From: Myroides sp. WP-1
Lineage (GTDB): Bacteria; Bacteroidota; Bacteroidia; Flavobacteriales; Flavobacteriaceae
Direction of reading: 5' to 3'
Length of the DNA: 64,000 nucleotides
Assembly: GCF_014145635.1 (NCBI RefSeq)
Contig: NZ_JACHTC010000002.1
Location: forward strand, 186,001-250,000
Below are positions 18,384-28,143 of the stretch, in pieces. The notes under the pieces are model-generated. The model was not told where the DNA came from. It saw nothing but the letters and a program-made list of their open reading frames with translations, and made no database searches. The position numbers and the translations under genes were made by a program. Positions within the stretch are counted from its first letter, which is position 1; every line of letters starts with the position of its first letter.

Positions 18384-20540
18384 TTATTTTTTGTTGTTTT
18401 TCGGATTTACCAATTTCATCTCATTTATCAGGTGTTTTGCATCTGCAAACTTGTCAATGATGAATAAAATATAGCGAGCATCTACCATAATATTTCTACA
18501 TATAGCAGGATCATAATAGATGTCACTCATGGTACCTTCCCAAACGCGATCAAAATTTAATCCAATTAAATTTCCATGAGCATCGATTGCCGGACTACCA
18601 GAGTTTCCTCCTGTAGTGTGGTTTGTAGCAATGAAATTTACAGGTAATTTTCCGTCTTCTCCATATACTCCATAATCTTTTGTATTGTAAAGCTCAATTA
18701 GTTTAGCTGGTACGTCAAATTCGTAATCTCCAGGAACATATTTTTCAATGATTCCTTCTAAGTGTGTTACTGGCTCGTAGTAAATGGCGTCTTTAGGTCC
18801 GTAACCATCAACTTTTCCATATGTTACACGTAATGTACTATTTGCATCAGGGAAAATTCTAGCATCAGGATAAAGTTCCAACTGTGCTTTCATATAGGTG
18901 CGTTGAAGGGCTTTAATCTCGCGATCTAATTCTTCGTATTTTGGAAGAATGTTTGTTTCGTAGTTGTCAAATAAACTCTTTGCAAAAACATATCCTTTAT
19001 CTGCTTGTAAGGCTGCTTTTACTTGGTTTGCGTCTCCATGTAATAATTCTTTCAAACCTTCGTAAGAGGTCAACTTACTTTGTGTGTAAATTTCTTGTGT
19101 TAGAGAAGCTACATCTGCTTGTTGTAACGCAGGAGCTAAATAAGCTTTTGGCGCATGTTCTTTATACAAAGTAACAATAGCTTTGAATACATCTTGGTCT
19201 ACATTTTTATTGTAGTTTTTGTAGAAGCGCTCTTGTGATTGTAATAGATTGTTTTTTCTGCTTTCAAATTGCGCTTGATTGTCTAAAGCACGTTCAACAG
19301 CCGATAAACGCCAAGCTGTAGCTAGTAATTCTCCATTGCGCAAAGCAACTTCCATGAAGTAATCTCTACTTAATGAATACGGTGCAATTTCGCGATATAA
19401 TTTTTCGAATTGGGGTAGAATAGCTGTGTATTCTTTTGCGTTTTTACTTTTCTTTGCTCTAGTAATAAAGTCTTGTTCAAAGGTTTTTTTAGCTGCTACT
19501 GCGTTGCTCTTTTTTAATCCTTGGCTTTCTCCAATCCACTTTTTCCAATAATTAGCTGTTCCAGCATATTTAGAGGCGTATTGAATTTTGATCGCTTGAT
19601 CATTACGCATGTATTCATCTGTGATCTTTAAAGCAACATCTCTTACTCCAATTTTAGCCGGATTTAAGTCATTGATGATTTGTTCAATCGCATAAGAAGG
19701 CAAGTACTCTTGCGTTTGTCCAGGATATCCAAATACCATAGTGAAATCATCTTGTGCAACTCCATCTAATGAAATAGGGAAGAAGTGTTTCGGAGTGTAA
19801 GGAACGTTGTCTTTAGAATAAGCAGCAGGTCGATTGTTTTGATCTGCATAAATGCGGAATAAAGCAAAATCTCCCGTGTGACGTGGCCATACCCAGTTGT
19901 CCGTATCAGAACCAAATTTACCAATAGAAGAAGGCGGTGCTCCTACCAGACGAACGTCTGTAAATGTTTCTGTTACAAATAAAATATATTGATTCCCTTC
20001 GTAAAAAGATTTAATCTTGTTTTCTTGCCAATCTTTTTTAGGAAAAGTAGCAACAGTACGAGAAATATTCGCTTTTATTTTTTCTTGTTTTTGGATTTCT
20101 GTATCCTTTGCTTTTATTCCGTGCATAACTGCAGCAGTAACATCTTCAATGCGCACAATAAAAGTAACTTCTAAGTTGTCATTTGGCAATTCTTCTGCTT
20201 GGGATTTAGCCCAAAAACCATCTGCTAAATAGTCGTGTTCTACTGAAGAGTGCGATTGAATTTGACCATATCCACAATGGTGATTTGTCAATAGTAGTCC
20301 TTGTGCAGAAATGACCTCTGAAGTACACCCTCCATTAAAATGAGGAACCGCGTCTTTCATGCTGGAATTATTTACATCGTAAATATCCTGAATTGACATT
20401 TTCATTCCTAAGGTTGTCATTTCTTTTTCATTCATCCCTTCTAATAATGAGGGAATCCACATTCCTCCTTGTTGTCCATAAACAGGAACAATAAGAAGTG
20501 CAACGAGCAGTTTAAATGCGTTTTTTAATCTTAAGTTCAT
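18384..20540 (-). CDS. S46 dipeptidyl-peptidase, DPP11-like (acidic-residue specific)
   Basis: 718 residues from ATG 20540; an upstream in-frame start at 20579 would put 13 odd residues before a normal signal peptide. Catalytic His is in LLLTNHHCGY, catalytic Asp in SDTDNWVWPRHTGDF, and Ser in TTGGNSGSPA. S46 enzymes remove dipeptides from peptide N-termini in the periplasm. Eighteen residues after the catalytic Ser (GLNFDR) there is an Arg. In characterised enzymes that position is Arg in DPP11 (Asp/Glu preference) and Gly in DPP7 (hydrophobic preference), so DPP11 specificity is inferred. Confidence 0.88.
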   Translation of the reverse strand: MNLRLKNAFKLLVALLIVPVYGQQGGMWIPSLLEGMNEKEMTTLGMKMSIQDIYDVNNSSMKDAVPHFNGGCTSEVISAQGLLLTNHHCGYGQIQSHSSVEHDYLADGFWAKSQAEELPNDNLEVTFIVRIEDVTAAVMHGIKAKDTEIQKQEKIKANISRTVATFPKKDWQENKIKSFYEGNQYILFVTETFTDVRLVGAPPSSIGKFGSDTDNWVWPRHTGDFALFRIYADQNNRPAAYSKDNVPYTPKHFFPISLDGVAQDDFTMVFGYPGQTQEYLPSYAIEQIINDLNPAKIGVRDVALKITDEYMRNDQAIKIQYASKYAGTANYWKKWIGESQGLKKSNAVAAKKTFEQDFITRAKKSKNAKEYTAILPQFEKLYREIAPYSLSRDYFMEVALRNGELLATAWRLSAVERALDNQAQFESRKNNLLQSQERFYKNYNKNVDQDVFKAIVTLYKEHAPKAYLAPALQQADVASLTQEIYTQSKLTSYEGLKELLHGDANQVKAALQADKGYVFAKSLFDNYETNILPKYEELDREIKALQRTYMKAQLELYPDARIFPDANSTLRVTYGKVDGYGPKDAIYYEPVTHLEGIIEKYVPGDYEFDVPAKLIELYNTKDYGVYGEDGKLPVNFIATNHTTGGNSGSPAIDAHGNLIGLNFDRVWEGTMSDIYYDPAICRNIMVDARYILFIIDKFADAKHLINEMKLVNPKNNKK

Positions 20541-21231
20541 AAAATTGTTCGTTATATTTTTATGCAAGGCAAGATACAACTATTCATCTAATAGGTGCGA
20601 TAGTTTGACAACGCTTCCTTTATTTTAAGTGTATTTTGAGAAAAAAAACATACTTTTTTGAAGTGATGGTAAATAAAAATGTGGTTTTTAATAGTGTATC
20701 AGATGAAAATTAAAGTGAAATCACTTAGATATTGCATTATTACTAGTTTTTCTTTTACTTGGTCTGACTGTAATTAAAAGCCGTTTACTCATGTGACAAT
20801 TGGCGAATCGCAAAGCGTGTTAAAAAAAAGAGGATTCAATAGTCGTTTCTATTAGGGGGGGAGAAAAAACCGAAATCAACCTTAAATAGAAATGCAATAG
20901 ATAAAAAATCAAGTATTTAGTAGCTTAGTTTTTAGAAATCAAATAAAAACTGTTGTGTCAATCGATAATTTGACTTATCTTGCTCATTCGGTATTGACCT
21001 AATTTTTATATACCTCTAACTTTCTATAAGTTACCTATAGTGTAATTATTAATTCATAGTATAAAAGGTAAGTAAACAAAAGTGTTTACTTACCTTTTTT
21101 TGTCTTTTAAAGGATATCTCCGGTAGTAGTTCACTAAGTTATCAACATTCTTTTTTAATTTCAATTGATCTGATTGTTAATAACTTTTTTGATTTCTTTT
21201 AATTGGTTTTTGTTTTGTAACTACTTGTTTT
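20541..21231. other. Gene-free interval of about 690 bp
   Basis: No ORF here reads like a protein. The longest suggestive stretch is 24 codons at 20703-20777 (plus), which starts MKIKVKSLRYC and has a hydrophobic centre, but nothing supports translation. A strong hairpin lies at 21063-21104. No exact TAnnTTTG was found on the plus strand in the interval. Confidence 0.5.
21063..21104. terminator. Very strong hairpin terminator in the long intergenic gap
   Basis: AAAAGGTAAGTAAACA (21063-21078) pairs perfectly over 16 bp with 21083-21098 around a 4-nt loop, followed on plus by seven T. On minus only a TTTT run follows, about 130 nt beyond the waaA stop. It could end waaA or an unrecognised plus-strand transcript. 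Confidence 0.75.
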
Positions 21232-22476
21232 TTAATTAAATATATGTTTGAATATCTTTTTTGTTGCAGCTTTATTGGCTAGAATAAACGAGGAACTGAT
21301 ATCATTTAATTCACAACGATATGCATCATTTGTTAATAACTTTGATAAATTGTTAATAAAGTCATCTTCGTTGTTGATAACTATACAACTACCCAGTTGA
21401 ATAAGGTCTTTTGCCTCTTGAAATTTCTTGAAATTCGGTCCGATAAGAATAGGGACACCAAAGGTTGCTGCTTCTAATATATTGTGAATTCCTGCACCAA
21501 ATCCGCCACCGACGTAGGCAATAGTAGCATAACTGTATGCTTTAGTCAATAAACTATAAGCATCGATAATGTAAACTTGGGTTTGACTTAAATCGGTTGT
21601 CCCTGCTATATAGTTAGAATGAAGTTGCTTGGGTTTTTGTATGGATTCATACAGTTGTTTAATTTGTTCTGGTTTGATATTGTGTGGGGCAATGACAATT
21701 TTTAATTCGCTATCTGCTGTTTGGTTGATATAGTCAACGATAATCTTTTCATCTTGTGGCCATGAGCTTCCTACAAGGAGTGTTTGTTTGGTTTTTCCTT
21801 GTGTAAGTTCCTCTAAAAAAGGCAAAGTGTTGTCATTCTCTAAGATCTGACTTACACGATCAAAACGCGTGTCACCCACTACTTCACTGTTGTTTAATTG
21901 TATGCTAGATAGCAATTCTTTAGATTGTTGATTTTGTACAAAAAAATAGGTAAACGCAGTCAATGCCTTTCTGTAAAAACCACCATACCATTTAAAGAAT
22001 ACTTGATTAGGCCTGAAAATACCCGATATCAAATAGGTTTCAATGGATTGTTTTTTTAATTGATCAAGATAATTTGGCCAATACTCATATTTGACGAAAA
22101 ATACTTTTTCGGGATGAACTAGTTTGAGAAAAGTTTCCGCATTCTTTTTCGTATCCATTGGTAAATATAGCGTTGCGTCTGCCAGTGTGTTGTTTTTTTT
22201 AACCTCATACCCCGAAGGCGAAAAAAAGGTGAGTACAATTTTATGGGTAGGAAATCGCTTTTTCAGTTCTTCCATAATAGGAAGCCCTTGTTCATATTCT
22301 CCTAAGGAAGCAACGTGGATCCAAAATACGCGGTCTGCAGGATTAATTTTTTGTTTTAAAATAGAGAAAGACGCTTGTCGTCCCTGAACAAATAACTTAA
22401 TCTTTGCATTAAATAACGCAATGATTGGCAAGATTGCCACGGAAATATGAATAAGTAGATTGTAAAGAAATAGCAT
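21232..22476 (-). CDS. waaA: 3-deoxy-D-manno-octulosonic acid (Kdo) transferase
   Basis: 414 residues. An N-terminal membrane anchor (about 2-22) is followed by a GT-B glycosyltransferase. VASLGEYEQG carries the catalytic Glu60, FVKYEYWPNYL is a WaaA signature, and the C-terminal lobe has GGGFGAGIHNILEAATFGVPILIGPNF for CMP-Kdo binding. WaaA (KdtA) adds Kdo to lipid A precursor at the cytoplasmic face of the inner membrane. It is divergent from the aminotransferase gene. Confidence 0.95.
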   Translation of the reverse strand: MLFLYNLLIHISVAILPIIALFNAKIKLFVQGRQASFSILKQKINPADRVFWIHVASLGEYEQGLPIMEELKKRFPTHKIVLTFFSPSGYEVKKNNTLADATLYLPMDTKKNAETFLKLVHPEKVFFVKYEYWPNYLDQLKKQSIETYLISGIFRPNQVFFKWYGGFYRKALTAFTYFFVQNQQSKELLSSIQLNNSEVVGDTRFDRVSQILENDNTLPFLEELTQGKTKQTLLVGSSWPQDEKIIVDYINQTADSELKIVIAPHNIKPEQIKQLYESIQKPKQLHSNYIAGTTDLSQTQVYIIDAYSLLTKAYSYATIAYVGGGFGAGIHNILEAATFGVPILIGPNFKKFQEAKDLIQLGSCIVINNEDDFINNLSKLLTNDAYRCELNDISSSFILANKAATKKIFKHIFN

Positions 22477-22528
22477 ATAGAATGATTTATCTAGCGAAAT
22501 TACATTTCTTTTGGTAAAGAAAAGATTT

Positions 22529-22554
22529 TTGAAGTAAAGAAATTAGTATTTTTG
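22529..22554 (+). promoter_or_regulatory. Promoter of the DegT-family aminotransferase
   Basis: TTG (22529-22531), 15 nt, then TATTTTTG (22547-22554). Its position shows that an in-frame GTG at 22554 is inside the promoter, so translation starts at ATG 22641. Confidence 0.55.
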
Positions 22555-22640
22555 TGGTTATAAAAACATATCGACGGTCGAGTTATTTTGCTCTAGAAAT
22601 AAGGAAGAGCAAGAGACTTAGAGATACTAAATCCAATGTG

Positions 22641-23771
22641 ATGAAACAAATTCAAATGGTTGACTTAAAAAGTCAATATGAAGGAATTAAAGAAGAAGTT
22701 AATCAATCTTTTCAAGAAGTTTTAGAATCTTCTGCATTTATCAACGGCCCTCAAGTGCATACTTTTCAAGCAAATTTAGAAAAGTATTTAGGGGTTAAGC
22801 ATGTGATTCCATGTGCAAATGGAACAGATGCGTTACAAATCGCGATGATGGGACTAGGTTTACAGCCTGGTGATGAGGTAATCACCGCTGATTTTACTTT
22901 TGCAGCTACAGTGGAAGTAATTGCCTTATTACAGCTTACTCCTGTTTTAGTTGATGTTTGTCCGAATACAATGAATATTGATGTTGATGCAATTAAAAAA
23001 GCAATTACTCCTAAAACAAAGGCAATCGTACCAGTACATTTATTTGGTAATGTAGCTAATATGGAGGAGATTATGAAGATTGCAGCAGCACATAATTTGT
23101 ATGTAATTGAAGATAATGCACAGGGTATTGGTGCAAGTTATACTTTTGCCAATGGTAAAAAAGTAAAAACTGGAGGAATTGCTCATGTTGGAGCTACTTC
23201 TTTCTTTCCGTCTAAAAACTTAGGATGTTACGGAGATGGTGGAGCTATCTTTACGAATGACGATGAATTAGCACATATTATGCGTGGAATTGTAAATCAC
23301 GGAATGTATGAGCGTTACCACCACGATGTAGTTGGAGTAAATTCTCGTTTAGATAGTTTACAAGCCGCTGTGTTAAATGCAAAATTACCGCGTTTAGATC
23401 AATATAATAAAGCGAGAAGAGAAGCAGCTAATCAATACTCAGCAGCTTTGGCGAATCATCCAAATGTGATTACTCCAATAGTTGAAGGAGATGTAGATAG
23501 TCATGTGTTTCATCAATATACGCTGCGCATTGTGAATGCAGATAGAAATGGATTAATGGCACATTTACAATCAAAGGGAATTCCTTGTGCTATTTACTAT
23601 CCAATTCCGTTGCACAACCAGAAAGCTTACTTGGATCCTCGTTATAAAGAAGAGGATTTTCCAGTTACGAATCAACTGGTAAAAGAGGTATTGTCTCTGC
23701 CAATGCATTCTGAATTAGAAGCAGATCAGATTAAATTTATTACGGACGAGATTAAAGCATTTTTAGGATAG
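22641..23771 (+). CDS. DegT/DnrJ/EryC1/StrS-family PLP aminotransferase
   Basis: 376 residues from ATG 22641. The frame extends to GTG 22554, but that lies on the -7 promoter element. The core fits the sugar aminotransferase family: CANGTDALQIAMMGL (PLP phosphate site), ADFTFAATVEVI, VPVHLFGN, EDNAQGIGA with the ring-binding Asp, and FFPSKNLGCYGDGGA, where Lys192 forms the Schiff base. Such enzymes aminate nucleotide-linked keto-sugars for LPS or capsule. No sugar-pathway neighbours are seen apart from waaA, so the substrate is not assigned. Confidence 0.92.
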   Translation: MKQIQMVDLKSQYEGIKEEVNQSFQEVLESSAFINGPQVHTFQANLEKYLGVKHVIPCANGTDALQIAMMGLGLQPGDEVITADFTFAATVEVIALLQLTPVLVDVCPNTMNIDVDAIKKAITPKTKAIVPVHLFGNVANMEEIMKIAAAHNLYVIEDNAQGIGASYTFANGKKVKTGGIAHVGATSFFPSKNLGCYGDGGAIFTNDDELAHIMRGIVNHGMYERYHHDVVGVNSRLDSLQAAVLNAKLPRLDQYNKARREAANQYSAALANHPNVITPIVEGDVDSHVFHQYTLRIVNADRNGLMAHLQSKGIPCAIYYPIPLHNQKAYLDPRYKEEDFPVTNQLVKEVLSLPMHSELEADQIKFITDEIKAFLG

Positions 23772-23782
23772 TCCAATTGATA

Positions 23783-23815
23783 TAAAAAAAGCCTTGAGAA
23801 ATCAAGGCTTTTTTA
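23783..23815. terminator. Bidirectional terminator between convergent genes
   Basis: AAAAAGCCTTGA pairs with TCAAGGCTTTTT around GAAA, with A and T tracts on both sides. It overlaps the last codons of the MFS gene. Confidence 0.85.
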
Positions 23816-24998
23816 TTTGCGATTGTTGTGTCATTGTGTTGATGAGTAGAGAGCAGAGTGCACAAGCCGCTAAGGAAAGTGCTACAATGTGCATGGAGCC
23901 ATCATTCAAAGTATTCAATAAAACAGAAGTCAAAAAGGTAAAGGCCAATTGAGAAGCACCAAATAGCGCAGAGGCAATACCCGATTCTGCTTTAAAAGGT
24001 GATAAAGCCAAGGTTGTTGCCGTAGGGAAAAGCATTCCCAAAGGCATAACAAAAAAGAAAAGTGGGATAAGTTGGTAGTAAATAGAAATTTCCATTAAGA
24101 TAAAAGCCAATAGGAGTAATGCAGCGATCAGTTGTATGCTTGTTCCAAAGGTGATGATTTGCTTGGCTTCTAGACGCTTTCTTAAAATAGAAGAGGTCAG
24201 GAATGATCCGAGCATCAAACCGCAAGAATTAATCATAAAAACAAAGCTAAATGCAGTACTGCTCAAACCACCTACTTCCATTACGAGTACAGGTGAATTG
24301 GAGATGTATAGCATCAAGCAACTAAAAGCAATACTTCCTATGAATGTATAGGTAATGAACGTTTTGTTTTCAAACAACTTACCATAGTTTTGTAGGATGG
24401 ATTTTACCTCCAAAGTAGGTAATCGATTAGAGAAATCTTCTTTTAGAAAGGTAAAGGTCATCGCAATACTCAGAAGAGCAAACAGTCCCATTGCAGTAAA
24501 AATATGAGGCCAGTCAAAATAGTTTAAAACGGTATTACCAAGGATAGGCGCTACTATGGGAGCAATCCCTCCAACAAGAGCCAAGATACTGAATATTTTT
24601 AGTGTTTTATCTTTGTCAAAACGCTTGTTGACGATCGATCGAGCGATGACTAACCCTCCGCTACTACCAAAAGCTTGTAGAAAGCGATAAGCCCACATCA
24701 TTTTGATGTCCGAAACATATAGGCAAGCAAAAGAAGTGAGTATAAAAATAGTTAAGGATAGGATAATTGGTTTTTTTGCGCCGTATTTATCCGAAATAGG
24801 CCCCCAGAATAGTTGTCCAATGGCAAGACCACCTAAGAATGTTGATAGTGATACTTGAACGTAGCTGACATCCGTTTGTAAGTCAGCAGCTATTTTTGGG
24901 AAAGCTGGTAGGTACATGTCGATCGCTAGTGGTCCTAAGGCGGTCAGACTGGCGAGTGTGAAGATTAATACCCACTCTTGAAGTGATAGTTTTTCCAA
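23802..24998 (-). CDS. Bcr/CflA-family multidrug efflux MFS transporter
   Basis: 398 residues with about 12 hydrophobic helices. The first helix region DMYLPAFP and the following GQLFWGPISDKYGAKKP (MFS motif A) are typical of Bcr/CflA proton-driven exporters, as is LQAFGSSGGLVIARSIVNKRF, which includes the helix 4 Arg. Family members export drugs such as bicyclomycin, chloramphenicol or sulfonamides; the specific substrate here is unknown. It follows fabD on the same strand with a weak hairpin between. Confidence 0.9.
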   Translation of the reverse strand: MEKLSLQEWVLIFTLASLTALGPLAIDMYLPAFPKIAADLQTDVSYVQVSLSTFLGGLAIGQLFWGPISDKYGAKKPIILSLTIFILTSFACLYVSDIKMMWAYRFLQAFGSSGGLVIARSIVNKRFDKDKTLKIFSILALVGGIAPIVAPILGNTVLNYFDWPHIFTAMGLFALLSIAMTFTFLKEDFSNRLPTLEVKSILQNYGKLFENKTFITYTFIGSIAFSCLMLYISNSPVLVMEVGGLSSTAFSFVFMINSCGLMLGSFLTSSILRKRLEAKQIITFGTSIQLIAALLLLAFILMEISIYYQLIPLFFFVMPLGMLFPTATTLALSPFKAESGIASALFGASQLAFTFLTSVLLNTLNDGSMHIVALSLAACALCSLLINTMTQQSQIKKP

Positions 24999-25016
24999 GA
25001 TTGTAGATGAAATAGA

Positions 25017-25047
25017 AAATCCTTGATTTTTTTGAGATCAAGGATTT
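25017..25047 (-). terminator. Hairpin after fabD
   Basis: AAATCCTTGAT pairs with ATCAAGGATTT over 11 bp. Only a short T run follows on the minus strand, so termination may be partial. Confidence 0.55.
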
Positions 25048-25070
25048 GTGATATATTGTAATTGTTTGTA

Positions 25071-25943
25071 TTAGATGTTGAATGTTTCAGCGTCTTTATC
25101 AATTTTTTTGATAAGACCTGTCAATACTTTTCCAGGGCCTACTTCTGTAAAACTACTAGCACCATCAGTGATCATTTGTTGTACAGATTGCGTCCATTTT
25201 ACAGGAGCAGTTAATTGTACAATTAAATTCTTTTTAATCACTTCAGGATCGTTTACAGCAGCAGCAGGTACATTTTGATATACCGGACAAGTTGGTTGGT
25301 TGAATGTTGTAGCTTCTATTGCAGCAGCTAATTCTGTACGAGCAGGTTCCATCATTGGAGAGTGAAATCCACCACCTACAGGAAGTAATAAAGCTCTTTT
25401 TGCCCCTGCTTCTTTTAATTTTTCACATGCTTTTTCAACAGCTACAGTTTCTCCAGAAATTACTAATTGTCCCGGACAGTTATAGTTAGCAGCAACTACA
25501 ACACCTTCTATTTCGCTACATACTTGTTCTACAATTGCGTCTTCTAAGCCCAATACAGCCGCCATAGTAGAAGGCGTGATTTCACATGCTTTTTGCATAG
25601 CCATTGCGCGTTGTGCTACTAATCGTAAAGCATCTTCAAAAGCTAAAGTTCCATTGGCAACTAAAGCGGAGAATTCACCTAAAGAGTGTCCTGCAACCAT
25701 TTCAGGTTTGAAGTTTTCGATTGTTTTAGCCAATATAACAGAATGTAAAAATACAGCAGGTTGAGTAACTTTCGTTTCTTTCAATTGTTCTGCAGTTCCT
25801 TCAAACATGATGTCAGTGATATTGAAACCAAGAATATCATTTGCTTGATCAAATAACGCTTTAGCGATAGGAGAACTTTCGTATAAATCTTTACCCATTC
25901 CTGTGAATTGAGCACCTTGACCAGGGAAAACGTATGCTTTCAT
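25071..25943 (-). CDS. fabD: Malonyl-CoA:ACP transacylase FabD
   Basis: 290 residues, standard for FabD. FPGQGAQFTGMGKDL opens the fold, the catalytic Ser87 is in GHSLGEFSA, and the catalytic His is in GGGFHSPMMEP. It moves malonyl groups from CoA to acyl carrier protein in the cytoplasm, feeding fatty-acid elongation. A TATTTTTG promoter element lies at 25972-25979. The other fab genes are not in this window. Confidence 0.97.
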   Translation of the reverse strand: MKAYVFPGQGAQFTGMGKDLYESSPIAKALFDQANDILGFNITDIMFEGTAEQLKETKVTQPAVFLHSVILAKTIENFKPEMVAGHSLGEFSALVANGTLAFEDALRLVAQRAMAMQKACEITPSTMAAVLGLEDAIVEQVCSEIEGVVVAANYNCPGQLVISGETVAVEKACEKLKEAGAKRALLLPVGGGFHSPMMEPARTELAAAIEATTFNQPTCPVYQNVPAAAVNDPEVIKKNLIVQLTAPVKWTQSVQQMITDGASSFTEVGPGKVLTGLIKKIDKDAETFNI

Positions 25944-25971
25944 ATGTATCTTATTAATATAAAGGTTTAGG

Positions 25972-25979
25972 CAAAAATA
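25972..25979 (-). promoter_or_regulatory. Promoter -7 element of fabD
   Basis: The minus strand reads TATTTTTG, 29 nt before the fabD ATG. Confidence 0.55.
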
Positions 25980-26009
25980 AGGTATTTTTCTTACTTAAAC
26001 GAAAAGGAA

Positions 26010-26042
26010 TAAAAAAAGCCATCTAATTGTAGATGGCTTTTG
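26010..26042 (-). terminator. Terminator of the PpiD-like gene
   Basis: AAAAGCCATCTA pairs with TAGATGGCTTTT around ATTG and is followed on minus by a T run, 8 nt after the stop codon. Confidence 0.87.
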
Positions 26043-26049
26043 ATATGAT

Positions 26050-28143
26050 TTATTGGATAATTCCAAGTCTGTTGTCTTTAATTTTAGCTTGATCTTTTAA
26101 AGCTTGTAATACTTTAGAAGTAGCACTTGAACGAACTACAGCTTCTGTTTTAGTTTTGTAGCTGTTGTAGTGATCTAAGTTTGGAGCTAAAGTAATTAGA
26201 GTTGTTTTAACCATATAAACTCCTTTAACACCATCGATCAATTTTGAACTTTCATTTTTAGTAGTAGCGAAAGCTGTACCTACAACTAAAGGTTCATTAC
26301 CAATGTTTGTGATTAATGGATTTTGTCTTGTTGCATCCATAATAACCGCAATTGAAGCATTTGTTTGTTTAGCTACTTCTTCAACTGTAGAGCCTGTCAT
26401 TTTTTGTCTAATGATTTGAGCTTTTTTCTCGTTCATTAAGATAGGTTCTACTATTTTTCTAGCTTCTTCAACTGATAATAGACCTGTGTTGTTTGTAGAA
26501 GCGATTTTAGCAATAATGTATCCATCTGGAATATCAAAACGCTTCACATCACCATCTTTTGAATCTTTGTTAAATGCCCAAGAAACAATCTCGCTTCTTG
26601 CTCCAACTGCTTGTAAATACTCATCAAAAGGACGAACTGTAACGTCTTGTTGAACAATTGCATTTAATTTTTCAGCTTCAGCAACAAAGTTTCCTGTTGA
26701 TGCTGCTGATTCGATAGCTGTTGCTTTTGCGAAAGTATCATCAGCTGTTGCTTCAGAAGCTTCAATTTTTCTAGCTAAAGTAGCAATTTGTACTCCTTCT
26801 GATTTTCCTAATACTTGGATAACGTGGAAACCGTAATCTGTTTCTACTACACCAATTTTACCTGTAGGGTTGTTGAAAATAAAGTCTTCAAATGGTTTTA
26901 CCATTTGCCCTTTAGAGATGTCTTCGTACTTCCCTCCGTTTGCTTTTGATCCTGGATCTTCTGATTCAGCTTGCGCTAATTCTGCGAAATTAGCAGCAGT
27001 AGCTTTTTTCAAAATCTCATCTGCTTTTGCTTTTGCTTCTTCTTTTGTTCTTGTAGCAGCGCTTTGAGGAGCACCAGCATAAGAAATTAAAATGTGAGCA
27101 GCATTTGCCTTAGCACCTGCTTTTTTGTTTACAACACGTGAAATACAGTAGTGGTCATTAAATAAATAAGGTCCAAATACTTCTCCTGGTTGTAAGTTGT
27201 ATAATTGTTCTTGATACTCTAATGGTAAATCTTTTTTCGCATAAAATACGCTGTCAAATTTAACATCCGAATTTGCATTAACGAAAGCCGCTAAATCTCT
27301 AGTTGCTTTGAATCCTGCAATTGTATCGTTTTTCTTAGTTTCAGCATTGTATTGTACGGTAGGCATTAAGAACGCTTGAACTGTTTCTTTTACCTCTTCT
27401 TTATCTTTGTCTGAAGGTTTGCTTTCTACATAAGCATAAGTCAACTCGCGAGTAGGCTCAGATTTGAATCTATTCTCGTGTTTTTTCATGTAGTTAGTGA
27501 TTTCAGTATCACTTACCTTAGCCTCATCATCATTGATTGTGCTATAAGGAACAGTTACGTAATCAAATGTTACTTTACTGTTTTCTCCATGGTATGAGTA
27601 TTTAGCTTCTGTTTGCGTAGTGTATAAACCACCTTTGATTAAGGCATCATACATTTGTTGCAAACCGAATTTCTCTAATTCTACTTCATAGTTCAACCAA
27701 GCTTGCCATTGTTCAGGACCTGCTTGTTTCATTTGCATTACCCATCCATTGAATTTTGCAACGTCAAATTGACCTAATTGGTTTTGGAATTCAGGACTAT
27801 TAGCAAACATAGGGTTGGTTTTCACTACGTTGATTAATTGTTCTTTTCCGATTTGTAAACCTAATTTTTCGAACTCCGTTTTTAGCAGTATATTATTCAC
27901 TTCGTTATTCCAAACCATTTGAAAGGCTTGATTTCTGCTCATTTGATTCCCTTGCTCCGCTTGGGAAACTTTCTGTTGAAAAATCTGCGTATTGATGTCT
28001 TCACCATTTACGCTTCCAATATTTCTCGAAGAACCAGCACCTCCGCTTCTAACTACGTCTCCAATAACGAATGCTAATAAAGCAATACCAATTACTGCAA
28101 TTAACAGCGCCGACTTTTGTCTAATTTTTGATAAAACTGCCAT
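26050..28143 (-). CDS. PpiD/SurA-like periplasmic peptidyl-prolyl isomerase
   Basis: 697 residues. A single N-terminal membrane helix (about 13-32, ALLIAVIGIALLAFVIGDVV) anchors a SurA_N-type chaperone region that includes FQQKVSQAEQ and NQAFQMVWNNEV. One clear parvulin domain spans about residues 345-455 (AHILISYAG, AQAESEDPGSKANGGKYEDIS, ETDYGFHVIQVLG). The C-terminal third is another chaperone-like region. It probably assists folding of exported and outer-membrane proteins at the inner-membrane surface. Single-gene unit with its own terminator. Confidence 0.92.
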   Translation of the reverse strand: MAVLSKIRQKSALLIAVIGIALLAFVIGDVVRSGGAGSSRNIGSVNGEDINTQIFQQKVSQAEQGNQMSRNQAFQMVWNNEVNNILLKTEFEKLGLQIGKEQLINVVKTNPMFANSPEFQNQLGQFDVAKFNGWVMQMKQAGPEQWQAWLNYEVELEKFGLQQMYDALIKGGLYTTQTEAKYSYHGENSKVTFDYVTVPYSTINDDEAKVSDTEITNYMKKHENRFKSEPTRELTYAYVESKPSDKDKEEVKETVQAFLMPTVQYNAETKKNDTIAGFKATRDLAAFVNANSDVKFDSVFYAKKDLPLEYQEQLYNLQPGEVFGPYLFNDHYCISRVVNKKAGAKANAAHILISYAGAPQSAATRTKEEAKAKADEILKKATAANFAELAQAESEDPGSKANGGKYEDISKGQMVKPFEDFIFNNPTGKIGVVETDYGFHVIQVLGKSEGVQIATLARKIEASEATADDTFAKATAIESAASTGNFVAEAEKLNAIVQQDVTVRPFDEYLQAVGARSEIVSWAFNKDSKDGDVKRFDIPDGYIIAKIASTNNTGLLSVEEARKIVEPILMNEKKAQIIRQKMTGSTVEEVAKQTNASIAVIMDATRQNPLITNIGNEPLVVGTAFATTKNESSKLIDGVKGVYMVKTTLITLAPNLDHYNSYKTKTEAVVRSSATSKVLQALKDQAKIKDNRLGIIQ

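Noticed and set aside
21136..21200. Single sequence close to a DnaA box (TTATCAACA)
   Set aside because: Only one inexact copy, no cluster, no dnaA nearby; not evidence of an origin.
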